Shown here in pieces: positions 34,509 to 43,328 of a stretch of DNA of 64,000 bases (positions within the stretch are counted from its first letter, which is position 1; the number at the start of each line of letters is the position of its first letter). Source of the stretch: Urechis unicinctus. Its lineage: Eukaryota > Annelida > Polychaeta > Xenopneusta > Urechidae. The notes below the pieces were generated by a model. The model saw nothing but the letters and a program-made list of their open reading frames with translations, ran no database searches and had not been told where the DNA came from. The stretch spans positions 70,799,809 to 70,863,808 of the forward strand of contig CM067344.1 of NCBI GenBank assembly GCA_034190875.2, written 5' to 3'. The position numbers and the translations under genes are program-made.

Positions 34509-35755
34509 ATGACGAGTACTTACTGACGCCAACAATACCCACACCGCCGGATACGCGAACCCCTTAGGGTAAAGGGTGTGCGACAGTCTGGTGGCATTAC
34601 AAACAATCCAAGCACTATTGAGCAGAACCAACAACTGCTGGTTTGCTTCCCCAATCTAGGCGCAGAAGACGTCATTGTCTCCGGGACAGCACGGCTGGCC
34701 TTTACAATCACGCTGACATCGACCGATGTTAACCGCAGCGTTGTGCAAAACCTGGGTTCGCGCCGTGGTCAAGAAAATGACAATCAAGATTTCTGGCAAT
34801 GAGGTCATGTCTATTGATGACAGTGATGTGTATCACTGTTACCACGACTTGTGGCAAACTGCACAAGAGAGACAGGGCCTCCAGTACCAGGGCATTGACA
34901 CATCAGATGACAGAAACACAACTAAGATACGAATTGGGGAAGGAGACAAGGATGAGACCGAAAAAGAGGACCTGGCCATAGCCGATGTGTTTGGTAACAG
35001 CTTCTACGTTCCAGTTGTCTTTTAACTCCTCGAGAGCCACATGCCATTCTACCAGAGTGCGCTTAATGACAGACTGGACTACAGCCGCGTGATTCACGCA
35101 ACAGGCGACACCGACGCCAGCTACAAAATTGATGGCATCTCGCTGGAGTATGACATGGTTACCCAAACAGAGTTGGCCCGCATGATATGCACCCAGTACG
35201 CAGGTCGGCTCTCAATTCTGTATGACCGTGTTGTTCGTCACAGGATGCTTGTATACAACAAAAGAGATACACTGTGGAACATCAACCTGAACGTGCCTGC
35301 TCGCAGCATGAAAGGCATCCTACTGCTCCTGAAGACCCAGCCAATGCCTCATTCTACAACCCAAAGATTACAAAAGTTGAGGTGACCATTGAGGGCATCC
35401 CCAACCAACTCTAAATCAGGGCATTCGTGGCTACCAGCACTGGGATGAGGTGAAGAAGGCCTTTGCAGCAACGAGTAAACGAGACCCTAGTTTAGCAATA
35501 GCTGCTAAAGACTTGGCATTGTCGGACGTTTCCCTAGGAGAGTACCTAAACATCAAGTATGCTCTGTGGCTCAACTTAAGGACGAGTAATGACGACCAGC
35601 TGCACAGTAGTGGCAGGACCGTGGTGAGTGCGTCTGAGGGTATCACCATTTAGATCACAAAAAAATCACAGGCGGCCGGTGCATTGAACGTTTATATTGT
35701 AATGGATGCACAGCTTAACATTAAAGATGGCAGGTTCGTCAGCGCAGTCTACTAA
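34509..35755 (+). pseudogene. Major capsid protein (double jelly-roll type), copy B
   Basis: Recognisable blocks in order: RQSGGITNNPSTIEQNQQLL, DVIVSGTARLAFTITLTSTD, IKISGNEVMSIDDSDVYHCY, MPFYQSALNDRLDY, ATGDTDASYKIDGISLEYDM, NINLNVPARSMKGILLLL, and the C-terminal MDAQLNIKDGRFVSAVY. These are strongly reminiscent of the Polinton/adintovirus major capsid protein, which builds the icosahedral shell. The most upstream ATG in frame is 34509, but a TGA follows at 34524. Other lesions are a frameshift near 34,750, TAA at 35023, frameshifts near 35,350 and 35,410, and TAG at 35651. The gene ends with TAA at 35753, overlapping the ATPase start by 29 bp. Confidence 0.88.
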
Positions 35756-36335
35756 CAAGATTTTGATGGAACCGAAAACTGAGTTTACATTTCCAGATGA
35801 TCCCTGTTCGGCAATTGTTTGTGGGCAGACAGGATGTGGGAAAACCGCATTCATCCCCGACTTACTTGAAGGGCCCTTCTTTGGCGCCTTTAAGCATATT
35901 GTAATCCTCTGCCCTACCATAAATTTCTACGTCGTTAATCCAGGGGAGCAGCTCCATGACCACCTGAGGGCTTTCTACCATTGTTTTAAGGGCGAGCCTT
36001 CCCTCTACATTATTGATGACTGTTCGGCAACAAAGGCCATAACCAAGAAGAAAGACATTTGATCAGAGCTGGCCTTTAGCGGCCGCCATGCGCATCAAAG
36101 TGTCTGGGTCCTCACCCAAAGGTACAACTCTGTGCTGAAGGACTTACGTGAACAGACTCGCTGGATGATGCTCTTTCACACCAAGGACCGTGACTCGTTT
36201 TAAGACGCCTAACGTGAAAATGATGTAATTCCAACAAAGGAGGAACGTGCCACAGTACACCAACCACTAGCATAGATCAAGCACGCAAAACTGCTGCTGA
36301 AGACTGATCAACCTACTGCATATGCCGTCGATTGA
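35727..36335 (+). pseudogene. Genome-packaging ATPase (A32/FtsK-like), copy B
   Basis: The ATG at 35727 lies inside the end of the capsid gene and is preferred over the in-frame ATG at 35706, because it gives the start MAGSSAQSTNKILMEP without extra leader. Walker A is GQTGCGKT (35823-35846) and Walker B is LYIIDDC (36003-36023), followed downstream by a sensor-like QSVWVLTQRYN. ATPases of this family pump DNA into capsids of Polintons and large DNA viruses. TGA at 36060, TAA at 36201 and 36213 and a TAG further on interrupt the frame, but the reading frame is otherwise kept to KLLLKTDQPTAYA and TGA at 36333. About 203 codons in all. Confidence 0.9.
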
Positions 36336-36472
36336 AGTAATTTTGGCCTTGATAGCAGCAGCAATTTAGCTCGAAGGCATATATGTATATTCATGGTTCC
36401 ATTATTGATAAACTCCTCGAACAGGACACGACTAGCTTAGTGGACACAAAGTCTGGGGGAGCAGGAACCTAG
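36322..36472 (+). pseudogene. Possible small hydrophobic gene after the ATPase
   Basis: ATG at 36322 overlaps the ATPase end and starts MPSIEVILALIAAAI, hydrophobic, then TAG. A frame shift later, SIIDKLLEQDTTSL runs to TAG at 36470. The second part has a match in copy A (ESIIDQLLAE at 27.4 kb), which supports a real coding origin. Function unknown; a small membrane protein is possible. Confidence 0.4.
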
Positions 36473-36491
36473 TTGCAACCCTGGTGTAGAT

Positions 36492-36894
36492 ATGTCTTCT
36501 AAGAGAGATAGGCTTGCTGCCGTCATAGCCGGCGGTCAGGCCCGTCAGTACCTTGGTTTGGAGTGCCTTAAAATCGAACAGGTTGAATCAATGTCTGATG
36601 AAGAGATCATAAAGCTGTATGTGAGATACGAGGCTCGGCTAGGCGCTAGCATGACACACACTCTATGTCAATCATTGCTACAGCTTTACTCAGGTATTGC
36701 TTGCATGTTTCTACCAATCCCCCCCAGAACACCAGCCAAAGCTAATTACAGACCTCGAGACTGACCCGTTTGTTGGACACGCGCTAAGTACTGCCACTTG
36801 TGAGCTATATTATCGCTATGGTATGTTTTTAGCTTCATTAACCGCGGCTTTAACAACAATTAAACATTGCCAATTTGGAAAAACAAACATCTAA
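36492..36894 (+). pseudogene. IAGGQ gene, copy B, frameshifted at a C7 run
   Basis: ATG 36492 gives MSSKRDRLAAVIAGGQARQY, then EIIKLYVRYEARLGASMT. A run of seven C at 36719-36725 breaks the frame; in the next frame PKLITDLETDPFVGHALSTA and CELYYRYGMFLASLTAALTT follow, ending at TAA 36892. The two parts make about 134 codons. Copy A carries both halves (27.5-27.7 kb). I regard it as a conserved Polinton gene of unknown function, mostly helical, with an amphipathic C-terminal half. Confidence 0.75.
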
Positions 36895-36931
36895 TAAATA
36901 GGGGCCGGTGGAGAGGAAGACACCACTTCCT

Positions 36932-37019
36932 CGCTATAGTATCTGTTTAACTCCTCTATAGCATGTGCTTAATTCCGCTATAACAGGTGCTTGACTCCGC
37001 TATAACAGGTGCTTACTAA
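36932..37019 (+). repeat. 22-bp tandem repeat, four units, in a Polinton spacer
   Basis: Units begin at 36932, 36954, 36976 and 36998. Units 3 and 4 share CGCTATAACAGGTGCTT exactly; unit 1 (CGCTATAGTATCTGTTTAAC) and unit 2 (CTCTATAGCATGTGCTTAAT) are more diverged. It lies between the IAGGQ gene and the NKLL/membrane gene. No spacers separate the units, so it is not a CRISPR array. The gradient of divergence suggests growth by duplication at the right side. Confidence 0.92.
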
Positions 37020-37054
37020 GAGCTGTCAATTGGACAAATAAATTTATTACGAAA

Positions 37055-37372
37055 AATGCTGAAAGGGTTGTGGCAGGACGAAAGGGTGCTGCAGGTTGAA
37101 AAGCCAGTCAAAATAAGCTTCTGAGAGAGCTCCGAGAGGCTAAGTTCGTGCTTACAGATGGTAGAGACGAAGCTGTCGAGCCAATATCAACGAGCAAGCC
37201 TCCGGAAATGTGGGCGTGGCCAACATGGGCTGCAACTTTGGTTGTCCGCAGCATTGGGGTGTTTGGACTAGCATTATATTGCTACAGGCATAAACAGGCC
37301 TCACACCCTAAACAGGTTGTGGTAAAAAAGCCTCCGGATGCTAATTTAAAAGATACTTTTTATATGGAATAA
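37055..37372 (+). pseudogene. NKLL gene: small protein with one membrane segment
   Basis: The frame from about 37055 reads AERVVAGRKGAAG, TGA at 37097, KASQNKLLRELREAK, a polar linker, then WPTWAATLVVRSIGVFGLAL as a probable membrane helix followed by a basic tail and TAA at 37370. The start codon is not evident, because no ATG lies in frame downstream of the spacer. The next gene starts one base after the stop. Copy A retains the NKLL block. Function unknown; size and membrane helix would suit a minor virion or membrane protein. Confidence 0.65.
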
Positions 37373-37373
37373 G

Positions 37374-37613
37374 ATGACAGCACCAATTACTGATGGAAAA
37401 ATGCTCGTCAACGTTCTGTACCACGGTGCAGTTGTTTCCAGTATTTCAGTAGGTTATGCCAAGCTTGCTAAGATGGCTCTGGGTGGTGGGGTGCCACGTC
37501 TTGATTTCATCCTACACGACCTGGCCATGGATGTTGCCGATGTATCACTAGCTATGGCCACAAAGGATATGCTAATTAATCAAGGAATCTTACCATTTGA
37601 TATACTGAAGTAA
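37374..37613 (+). CDS. Small conserved-looking Polinton protein, intact frame
   Basis: 79 codons from ATG 37374 to TAA 37611, the only Polinton frame here without an obvious break. It starts MTAPITDGKMLVNVLYHGAV and contains a Gly-rich turn (ALGGGVPRLDF) flanked by mildly hydrophobic helices. It begins one base after the stop of the gene before it, and its TAA overlaps the ATG of the gene after it (TAATG), so it sits in a compact block. Function unknown. With both neighbours broken it is probably a fossil that has escaped mutation by chance. Confidence 0.65.
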   Translation: MTAPITDGKMLVNVLYHGAVVSSISVGYAKLAKMALGGGVPRLDFILHDLAMDVADVSLAMATKDMLINQGILPFDILK

Positions 37614-37998
37614 TGGCCACAATTGCGTTACTTGTTGGAGGTGCTCTTGTTAACGCCCTTGCATTCTCTGGGAGCAACTTTTTATTCTCTAAATTACGAG
37701 GCAGCCAATAGGACGCGGAACGTAAACACCATGATATGGCAATCGAGCAGCTTCAATCTGCTCAGGCAGCATGGGCCAAGAAGAGAACTGAGCGCCAGGG
37801 ACATGCCAAGCATACTTTTAGGGATGCGGACGAGGCTATGCGGAAGTACTCCCTGATTACAAATAAAACTGTCGACTCACTGGGCTCTGAGCCGCAGCAT
37901 TGAGACTTCTACGAGCGTGAGGTAGCGTTCATTACACTGCGACCTGGCTGGGTGCATACAGGCTTGCCAGTAGGTTGGAGACCCGGGCGTTTACTTCA
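37613..37998 (+). pseudogene. Gene preceding integrase: hydrophobic N-terminus plus coil
   Basis: ATG 37613 overlaps the TAA of the previous frame. The product starts MATIALLVGGALVNALAFSG, a probable membrane segment, then TAG at 37709, a charged helical region (AIEQLQSAQAAWAKKRTERQ), SLITNKTVDSLG, TGA at 37901 and DFYEREVAF. From there the frame runs without a stop into integrase, whereas copy A ends the gene separately at 28189/28213; copy B has therefore lost sequence between the two. Function unknown. Confidence 0.65.
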
Positions 37999-38002
37999 TC
38001 GC

Positions 38003-38940
38003 ATGCAGAAGATCTTCTATAGTCCTAAGGGCTACTGGAAAGGCATAACAGCTATCAAGAAGCTTGCAACAGAAGTGCGGGTTTCTGAGGAAGTTGCCAG
38101 GGGGTGGCTAACAAAGCAAGCTATATGGCAAATCTACCTGCCAGTGCCAAAACACATTCCCAGGCCAAAGTTTGATGTCCCTGTCTCTAATGAGGTTCAC
38201 CAAGCTGATCTCTTATTTCTTCCTCATGACATTGTGAAGGGCCGGACTTACAAGTATGCCCTAACAGTGGTGGATGTGGCCTCACGCTACAAGGCGGCTG
38301 AGCCATTGACTACAAATGAGGCTAAAGTGGTCGCAGGTGAGCTCGAGAGGATATACAAGCAAGGACTGCTACAGTGGCCAAAACTACTTCAGGTTCGACC
38401 CCGGACGGGAGTCTATGGGAGCAGTGAATCAGCTGCTAGCCAAACATGGAGTATCAGTCAGGTGTAGCCGTGTGAATATCCATCGAGATCAGGCTATAGT
38501 AGAACGCTTTAACCGAACACTGGCTGAGCGACTCTTTGGTCACCACTATGCCGTAGAGTTAAGGGATACTGGAAAACGATCGATGGAGTGGGTTTCTTGA
38601 CTGCAGGCTGTATTCTCTGCGATAAATAATGAGGTGACCTGCTTGACTGGAAAACAACCTAAAGATCTTATAAAGGCAAAACGAGTTGCACAAAAGCCCT
38701 CTGCAGTCGTACCAGGGCGCACACTGGGGGTCAAAGAGCATGGATTGTGGACACAAAAGGGTTTACCACAACCGCCTTCATAAGAAGAAGAGGCTTGAGG
38801 GCGGTGAACCCTGTCGCAGGAAGGCCCGGGTGGTGACTCACGTTGAGACTGGTACGACTGAGGAAGGCGTGCTAGATAAACCTTCTCGAGCTAGGAAGAC
38901 CAAGCCATTAGGAGATGGTGGTGCCGCTCCCACACCCTAA
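38003..38940 (+). pseudogene. Retrovirus-like (rve/DDE) integrase, copy B
   Basis: Start chosen at ATG 38003 (MQKIFYSPKGYWKGITAIKK), the point shared with copy A. The N-terminal part has a helical DNA-binding look (EEVARGWLTKQAIWQ). Catalytic residues are all still visible: Asp in HQADLLFL (38207), Asp in FDPGRESMG (38397) and Glu in AIVERFNRTL (38502), the last two 35 codons apart, as in rve integrases. A frameshift near 38,380 separates the first Asp from the others; TGA at 38598 and another shift near 38,750 follow. The C-terminal part ends with a basic LEGGEPCRRKAR segment at TAA 38938. This enzyme would insert the element into the genome. The convergent polymerase gene ends 36 bp away. 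Confidence 0.9.
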
Positions 38941-38976
38941 CCCCATCAGGCTAGGAAGACCACTCCTTGTACCCTC

Positions 38977-40843
38977 TCAGGCAATGCCCAGTCTCACTAA
39001 AGCCAGCATACGTGAGAAGGTGGATGACCTCCTGATCGCAGAGGGTGAGGGAGGGGTGACCAGCATTGACGTGGGGTTGAGTGTGGAAGAGGTGTCCAAC
39101 AGTGATTCGGAAAGTTCACCATCACCATATTGGGTGTGGCGTAGGTGCTTCTTTACCACTACCTTTTTTACGCCCTTTGCTTTCTTGATTTCCTCCTGGG
39201 TGGACATCAGGATAGAGTACATCTTGGGGCGTAGGCCTACATACTCCTTGAATGGGACACCACCGCACTCGTCCTTCATTTTTCCCAGAACCTTCTTGTT
39301 CTCATTGCTGTAGTGATGGTGGGCTTGGTCGTAGTTGCTGGTGTCAAATAGGGCGCTGTCCTTTTTCATGTCAGCGTAGATGTCTGGTGTGCGGATCTCC
39401 AGTAAGAGGGTGTTGGTGTCTGTGTAAAGCAGGTTGATTCCCTGGCCGTACTGGGGCTTCATGGTGTTGTAGTAGAAGTCGTACATGAGGTGCTTGGATA
39501 GATCGAGTATGCACATCCCCACCTAGACTGGGCGGTTGAGGACCAAGTGGGCCTTGTGGATGTGGATGGCAGCCAGGTTGTCGTCGAATATTTTCTGGCG
39601 GGCCCAGGCGGGGCTGGCGATGAGCTTTTTTATTTTGTTGCCGTCTGCAGCTCGGACCAGCTTCACGTCAACCCGCTTGCGGAGGTTCTCCAGTTGTTCA
39701 TTAGTTTGTATAGGTCCTTCTAGAAGTCGCTGGATGCGCTTTGTGGAGATCTGTGTTCTTCCGGATGTAGGCTTCCATCCAGGGGCTTTGGGTGAAGGAT
39801 AGGGCGCGGTGGATCTTGGTCAGCCTTATGCCCAGGGCCAGAAACAGTTTGAGGTTCCTGTAGTGGAGTACGTACTTCCCCTTATTCCTCAGGTTCGGGA
39901 CCAGCTTCTCGACCTCGTGGCCACCGTATTCGTTAAGGAGGTTACTCTGGTAGTCTGAGAGCCACTCGTTCTGGACAAGGAGTCGTTCTGGGGCCAGGGG
40001 GTAGTTGTTGTGATCGTCGTGAAGCTCAGCTGGATACTCCAGATCGACCTCAAGGATGTGCCCAGTCTCGGCATCGTCACGGTGGGTGCGGACTAGTCTG
40101 GATAGTGGCTATGGCCAGTCCACCCACTCAATGTTCGAGGTAGGTAGGTCTTGGCTCATTGTCCATCCATAGAGGTTGTTGGCGTCAAGGTACTGGATAT
40201 AGCCCTCTGGGCTTCTCCTGGTCGAAGTCTCCTATGTAGGGGTTTTTCGCATTGGCGTGGCGCCGCGAGACCATACTTATCCCTGCATGCAGACCCTTCT
40301 CGATGAAGAGGTGTTTGTCATAGTCGGTGAGGAGTTCGAGCTTTACCCCTGTGCTCTTGAGTAGAGCGTCCCACGAGAGGCCTGGGCTGGTGTAGTAGTG
40401 GGCCGGATCCAACCCGTACTGCTTTAGGCTGGTCTTCCAGAATGTTTCAAACACGTCAGCCAGGAGGAGGACGTCTGTCCGGAGGTAGAGGTCATGGTAG
40501 TCGCCCATGTTCTTGCAACCGAACGTGCTTCCAGACCTTTTGCGCGTAGGCGTAGTCTACAGCAGATATGCCCTGCTCTGAGAGCTTACTGTAGAAGTCT
40601 TAGATGGGCGGGAGGGGAGAATCAAACTGATGTAGGGGGCTGGATGTTGCTTTTGCCAGTTCTGGAAGGATAGGATGTTATTCCCCTCCTCTGACATATC
40701 CACCCGCACGGCTGTTTGTCCGACCCCTGCACACTCTGGCTTGTGGGCCTGCAGTAGAGCCAAGGTGGTGTAGCCGTAGAGGCAACGTGTTTTAAGAGTG
40801 TTCTCGATGGATTGCACTTGGCGAAGGTAGTCATCAAGATTGA
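38977..40843 (-). pseudogene. Protein-primed DNA polymerase B, copy B, truncated
   Basis: Minus strand, N to C: a Cys/His block (RCLYGYTTLALL, AHKPEC) and AVRVDMSEEGNNILSFQNWQ up to 40,640; then an abrupt jump to SKLSEQGISAVDYAYAQKVW (40,560), so exonuclease motifs I and II are gone; the DLYLRTDVLLLADVFETFWK block and SPGLSWDALLK (40,490-40,360); palm motif A YLDANNLYG (40192-40166); DLYKLMNN then, out of frame, LENLRKRVDVKLVRA with motif B missing (about 39,680); and motif C YTDTNT (39426-39409), where the second catalytic Asp is Asn. Several frameshifts and a TAG near 39,523 occur. Type B polymerases of this kind copy the element from a protein primer. The 5' end is lost at the LINE boundary. 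Confidence 0.9.
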
Positions 40844-40849
40844 TCTACA

Positions 40850-42290
40850 GCCGCGACGCAGCTGTCATGAAAGCTCTGTCACCAAATGAGCTTCTCGCCC
40901 GGGGGACTGCTGTCAAGAGTGCTGTGGCGCTTGCGGAACGGAGTGATCGCACTGGGGCACCCTATACACAATCCTCGCGTGCACGGGGAGCCAGTGAAGG
41001 CTTTGGGGTACAGAGCGGTACAATAGCCCATGATAAAATTTCCTGGCGCTTTACGTTTATAACCACTCTGGCAGCTGGCAGTGGTGCGTGGTTTTAGGGC
41101 CAGCTGAAAGCGGTTGGCAGAAGAGATGTTTTTCACTGCTTTGGAACCCCCAGAACCTTGGTTTGCACTTTGTTGAAGTCGAGTCGTGAGGTGACGAGAG
41201 CATCCACCACTCGTTTTGCACGTCTCCGTATGGAAGGATTGGCCGGATTCTGCTGATTTTTCTGATGTTGCAGTACATCGCTCGCCTATGACCTGCGCAC
41301 GGGGAGCCCTTTGAGTGTTAATGCCCATGAAACGCTGAAAGCGGTTCAGAAGAGAACCTCTCCCAAGAAAAGTGGTTTCTCACACATTCGCAGAACGTCT
41401 CGTATTGGCCGGATTCTCGATCGCGTGCGTTAATGCCCATGAAACGATCTACTCCCTGACAAATCGGGTCACCAGGGGGTCAGTCAAGTACACTATTGAT
41501 GTAATGCTTAGGGACCACAGCCAGGAGCTCAGTCTTACCATGGTTGAGCTTGAGTTTATTGCGTGACATCCACACTCGTACGTCGCTGGCGCATAATTCA
41601 TGGGATCTAATGGCTTGCCGAAAGGACAGCTGATCACCGAGCTGAACCTTGTGTAGACCTGCGTGTCGTCTGCGTAGCCATGTGATCGGAGAACGCATCA
41701 TCCATCACATCCTGCATCTCCAGGAAAGGATCAGTGTCCCTTGCCATTACAAAGTCCAGGATGTGGCTACTCTTGCGGGTGGGCACTGACTCACGCTGCT
41801 TTAGTCCTGTACCCGCATTGTTGGAGAAGCGTTGGACATGGGTATCAAGATGCAGGTTGAAGTCACCAAACACGCAGACTGTAAACGCCCTTCATTCTGA
41901 ATGTCATGGCCTCAAAACTTTTGTGGGGTTCCAGGGGGACACGGGTGATTATCCCGCCCAGGCTGGCTCTGTACACCATTCCTAGACCGCCACCCCGGGA
42001 TTTAAGTCAAGAAGTTCTGGACTCGCTCATGAATTCATAGCCTCATAACCTTCAGTCATCAGAAATACATCTAGGTTCTTATTCATGATGTGTTCACACA
42101 GCAATGAAGCTTTGTTCCATACCGACCTTGTGTTGAGTACAGAAATCTTAATCTGCTGATCAGGTGCATTCAGCTGACCACCGGTTTGTTTACCTGGCCT
42201 TGCCCTTTGACCCCCACGAGTAGGCCTGACAGCAAAAAATACCAAGGCCCCTGATCCTGTGGTAGACATCTGGGTCAATGGCTGACCTGG
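40850..42290 (-). mobile_element. L2/CR1-like LINE with endonuclease-to-RT deletion
   Basis: Minus strand, 5' to 3': ISVLNTRSVWNKASLLCEHI (about 42,150) starts the endonuclease; VFGDFNLHLDTH (41,870) and HILDFVMARD carry its active-site Asp/Asn region; AFSDH (41690-41682) is its final catalytic His. Only 5 bp later the reverse transcriptase box GYADDTQVYTRF (Tyr-Ala-Asp-Asp at 41676-41665) begins, so the RT fingers and first palm part are deleted. The C-terminal RT (MSRNKLKLNHGKTELL, then ISRIRPILPYGDV and SLHWLPVHARI) follows to about 40,900, with partial internal duplications. It abuts the truncated polymerase of Polinton copy B. Non-functional. Confidence 0.85.
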
Positions 42291-42409
42291 AACTAAGCCT
42301 CAGTGTCAAAAGCTGATCACTGCTGTAGTGAGTGGCCATGAAGCTAATTAAAGAACACACACAGGCCCACTATACCTCTAACGTCAGATCCATGTCAGTT
42401 TTATGACAC

Positions 42410-42680
42410 GTCATCTGGAATGTCCAACCTTGTGATGTCATCTTTAAATTTTAGAAGTAGATTATTCCAGAATTTGTCCAAACGGCATTCAAAATATTTT
42501 ATCGATTGGGCGCGGATCACATTGTCTAGTAATTTATTTCACAGATCTGTATATCTGAGGGTAAAATACGTTTTTTTTCTCATATTAAGATTTGACGTAA
42601 TATCTTGAGTTTTAGACTGTGACCTCTAGTGACTGATACTCTGCAAAATATCTGGACTAAATTCAACAAATTAAGCCCCT
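42410..42680 (-). mobile_element. LINE C-terminal tail, separate fragment
   Basis: Minus strand in one frame with two stops (near 42,637 and 42,546): SPDILQSISH, stop, RSQSKTQDITSNLNMRKKTY, FTLRYTDL, stop, NKLLDNVIRAQSIKYFECRL, DKFWNNLLLKF. This Arg-Tyr / Leu-(Trp)-Asn-Lys-Leu / Val-Ile / Phe-Lys-x-Leu-Asp pattern is the usual C-terminus of LINE reverse transcriptases. It is a different family or insertion from the neighbouring L2-like element. Confidence 0.65.
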
Positions 42681-42890
42681 AAGCTACTTAGAAATACGAC
42701 GACGAGGTACAATGTGCTAAATGCTAAGAATGATATCATTTAACCATCAATGATTGCTGAAAACGTGCTGTCCCTTTGACAATAAGACGATATACACGCT
42801 GCTATTGAATTGGTCGTTATCGATGCTTTATAGCTTCAGGTACAAAGGATAACTTGCGACCAGACCTGAAACTCAAGCAATTAACACGTG

Positions 42891-42901
42891 CACACACACG
42901 T

Positions 42902-42987
<86 letters not shown>

Positions 42988-42991
42988 TCTC

Positions 42992-43066
<75 letters not shown>

Positions 43067-43328
43067 CTGTCTCTCTTTCTCCCGCCCACACACACACACA
43101 CATACATACATACATACATACATACATACATACATACATACATACATACAGACACATACATACATACATACATACATACATACATACATACATACATACA
43201 TACATACATACATACATACATACATACATACATACATACATACATACATACATACATACATACATACATACATACATACATACATACATACATACATACA
43301 TACATACATACATACATACATACATACA
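42891..43328. repeat. (CA)n and (CATA)n block with a repeated interruption
   Basis: Three (CA)n tracts (42891-42985, 42998-43062, 43087-43102) pass into about 225 bp of (CATA)n ending at 43328. The tracts are separated by CTGTCTCTCTTTC, present at 42985-42997 and 43067-43079, 82 bp apart, so one CA block plus its interruption was duplicated. All frames crossing it (His-Thr, Cys-Val, Met-Tyr-Val-Cys) are artefacts. Confidence 0.97.

Larger units (their letters stand above)
32618..40843 (+). mobile_element. Polinton/Maverick copy B (adintovirus-like), degraded
   Basis: Eight kilobases, richer in G+C than the flanks, carrying in order: penton-like gene (+), coiled-coil gene (-), double-jelly-roll-type major capsid (+), packaging ATPase (+), small genes (+), integrase (+) and a convergent DNA polymerase B (-). 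This set defines Polintons/Mavericks and the related animal adintoviruses. No maturation protease was found. Most larger genes carry stops, frameshifts or deletions. The polymerase is cut short at about 40,843, where a LINE begins, so the right end of the element is missing; the left end is also undefined because no terminal repeat was found. Confidence 0.93.

Noticed and set aside
36932..37019. Possible CRISPR array
   Set aside because: Units are directly adjacent with no spacers, only four, diverged, and in a eukaryotic transposon.
38915..39313. 132-codon plus-strand frame
   Set aside because: Shadow of the polymerase C-terminal frame on the minus strand, which carries motif C.
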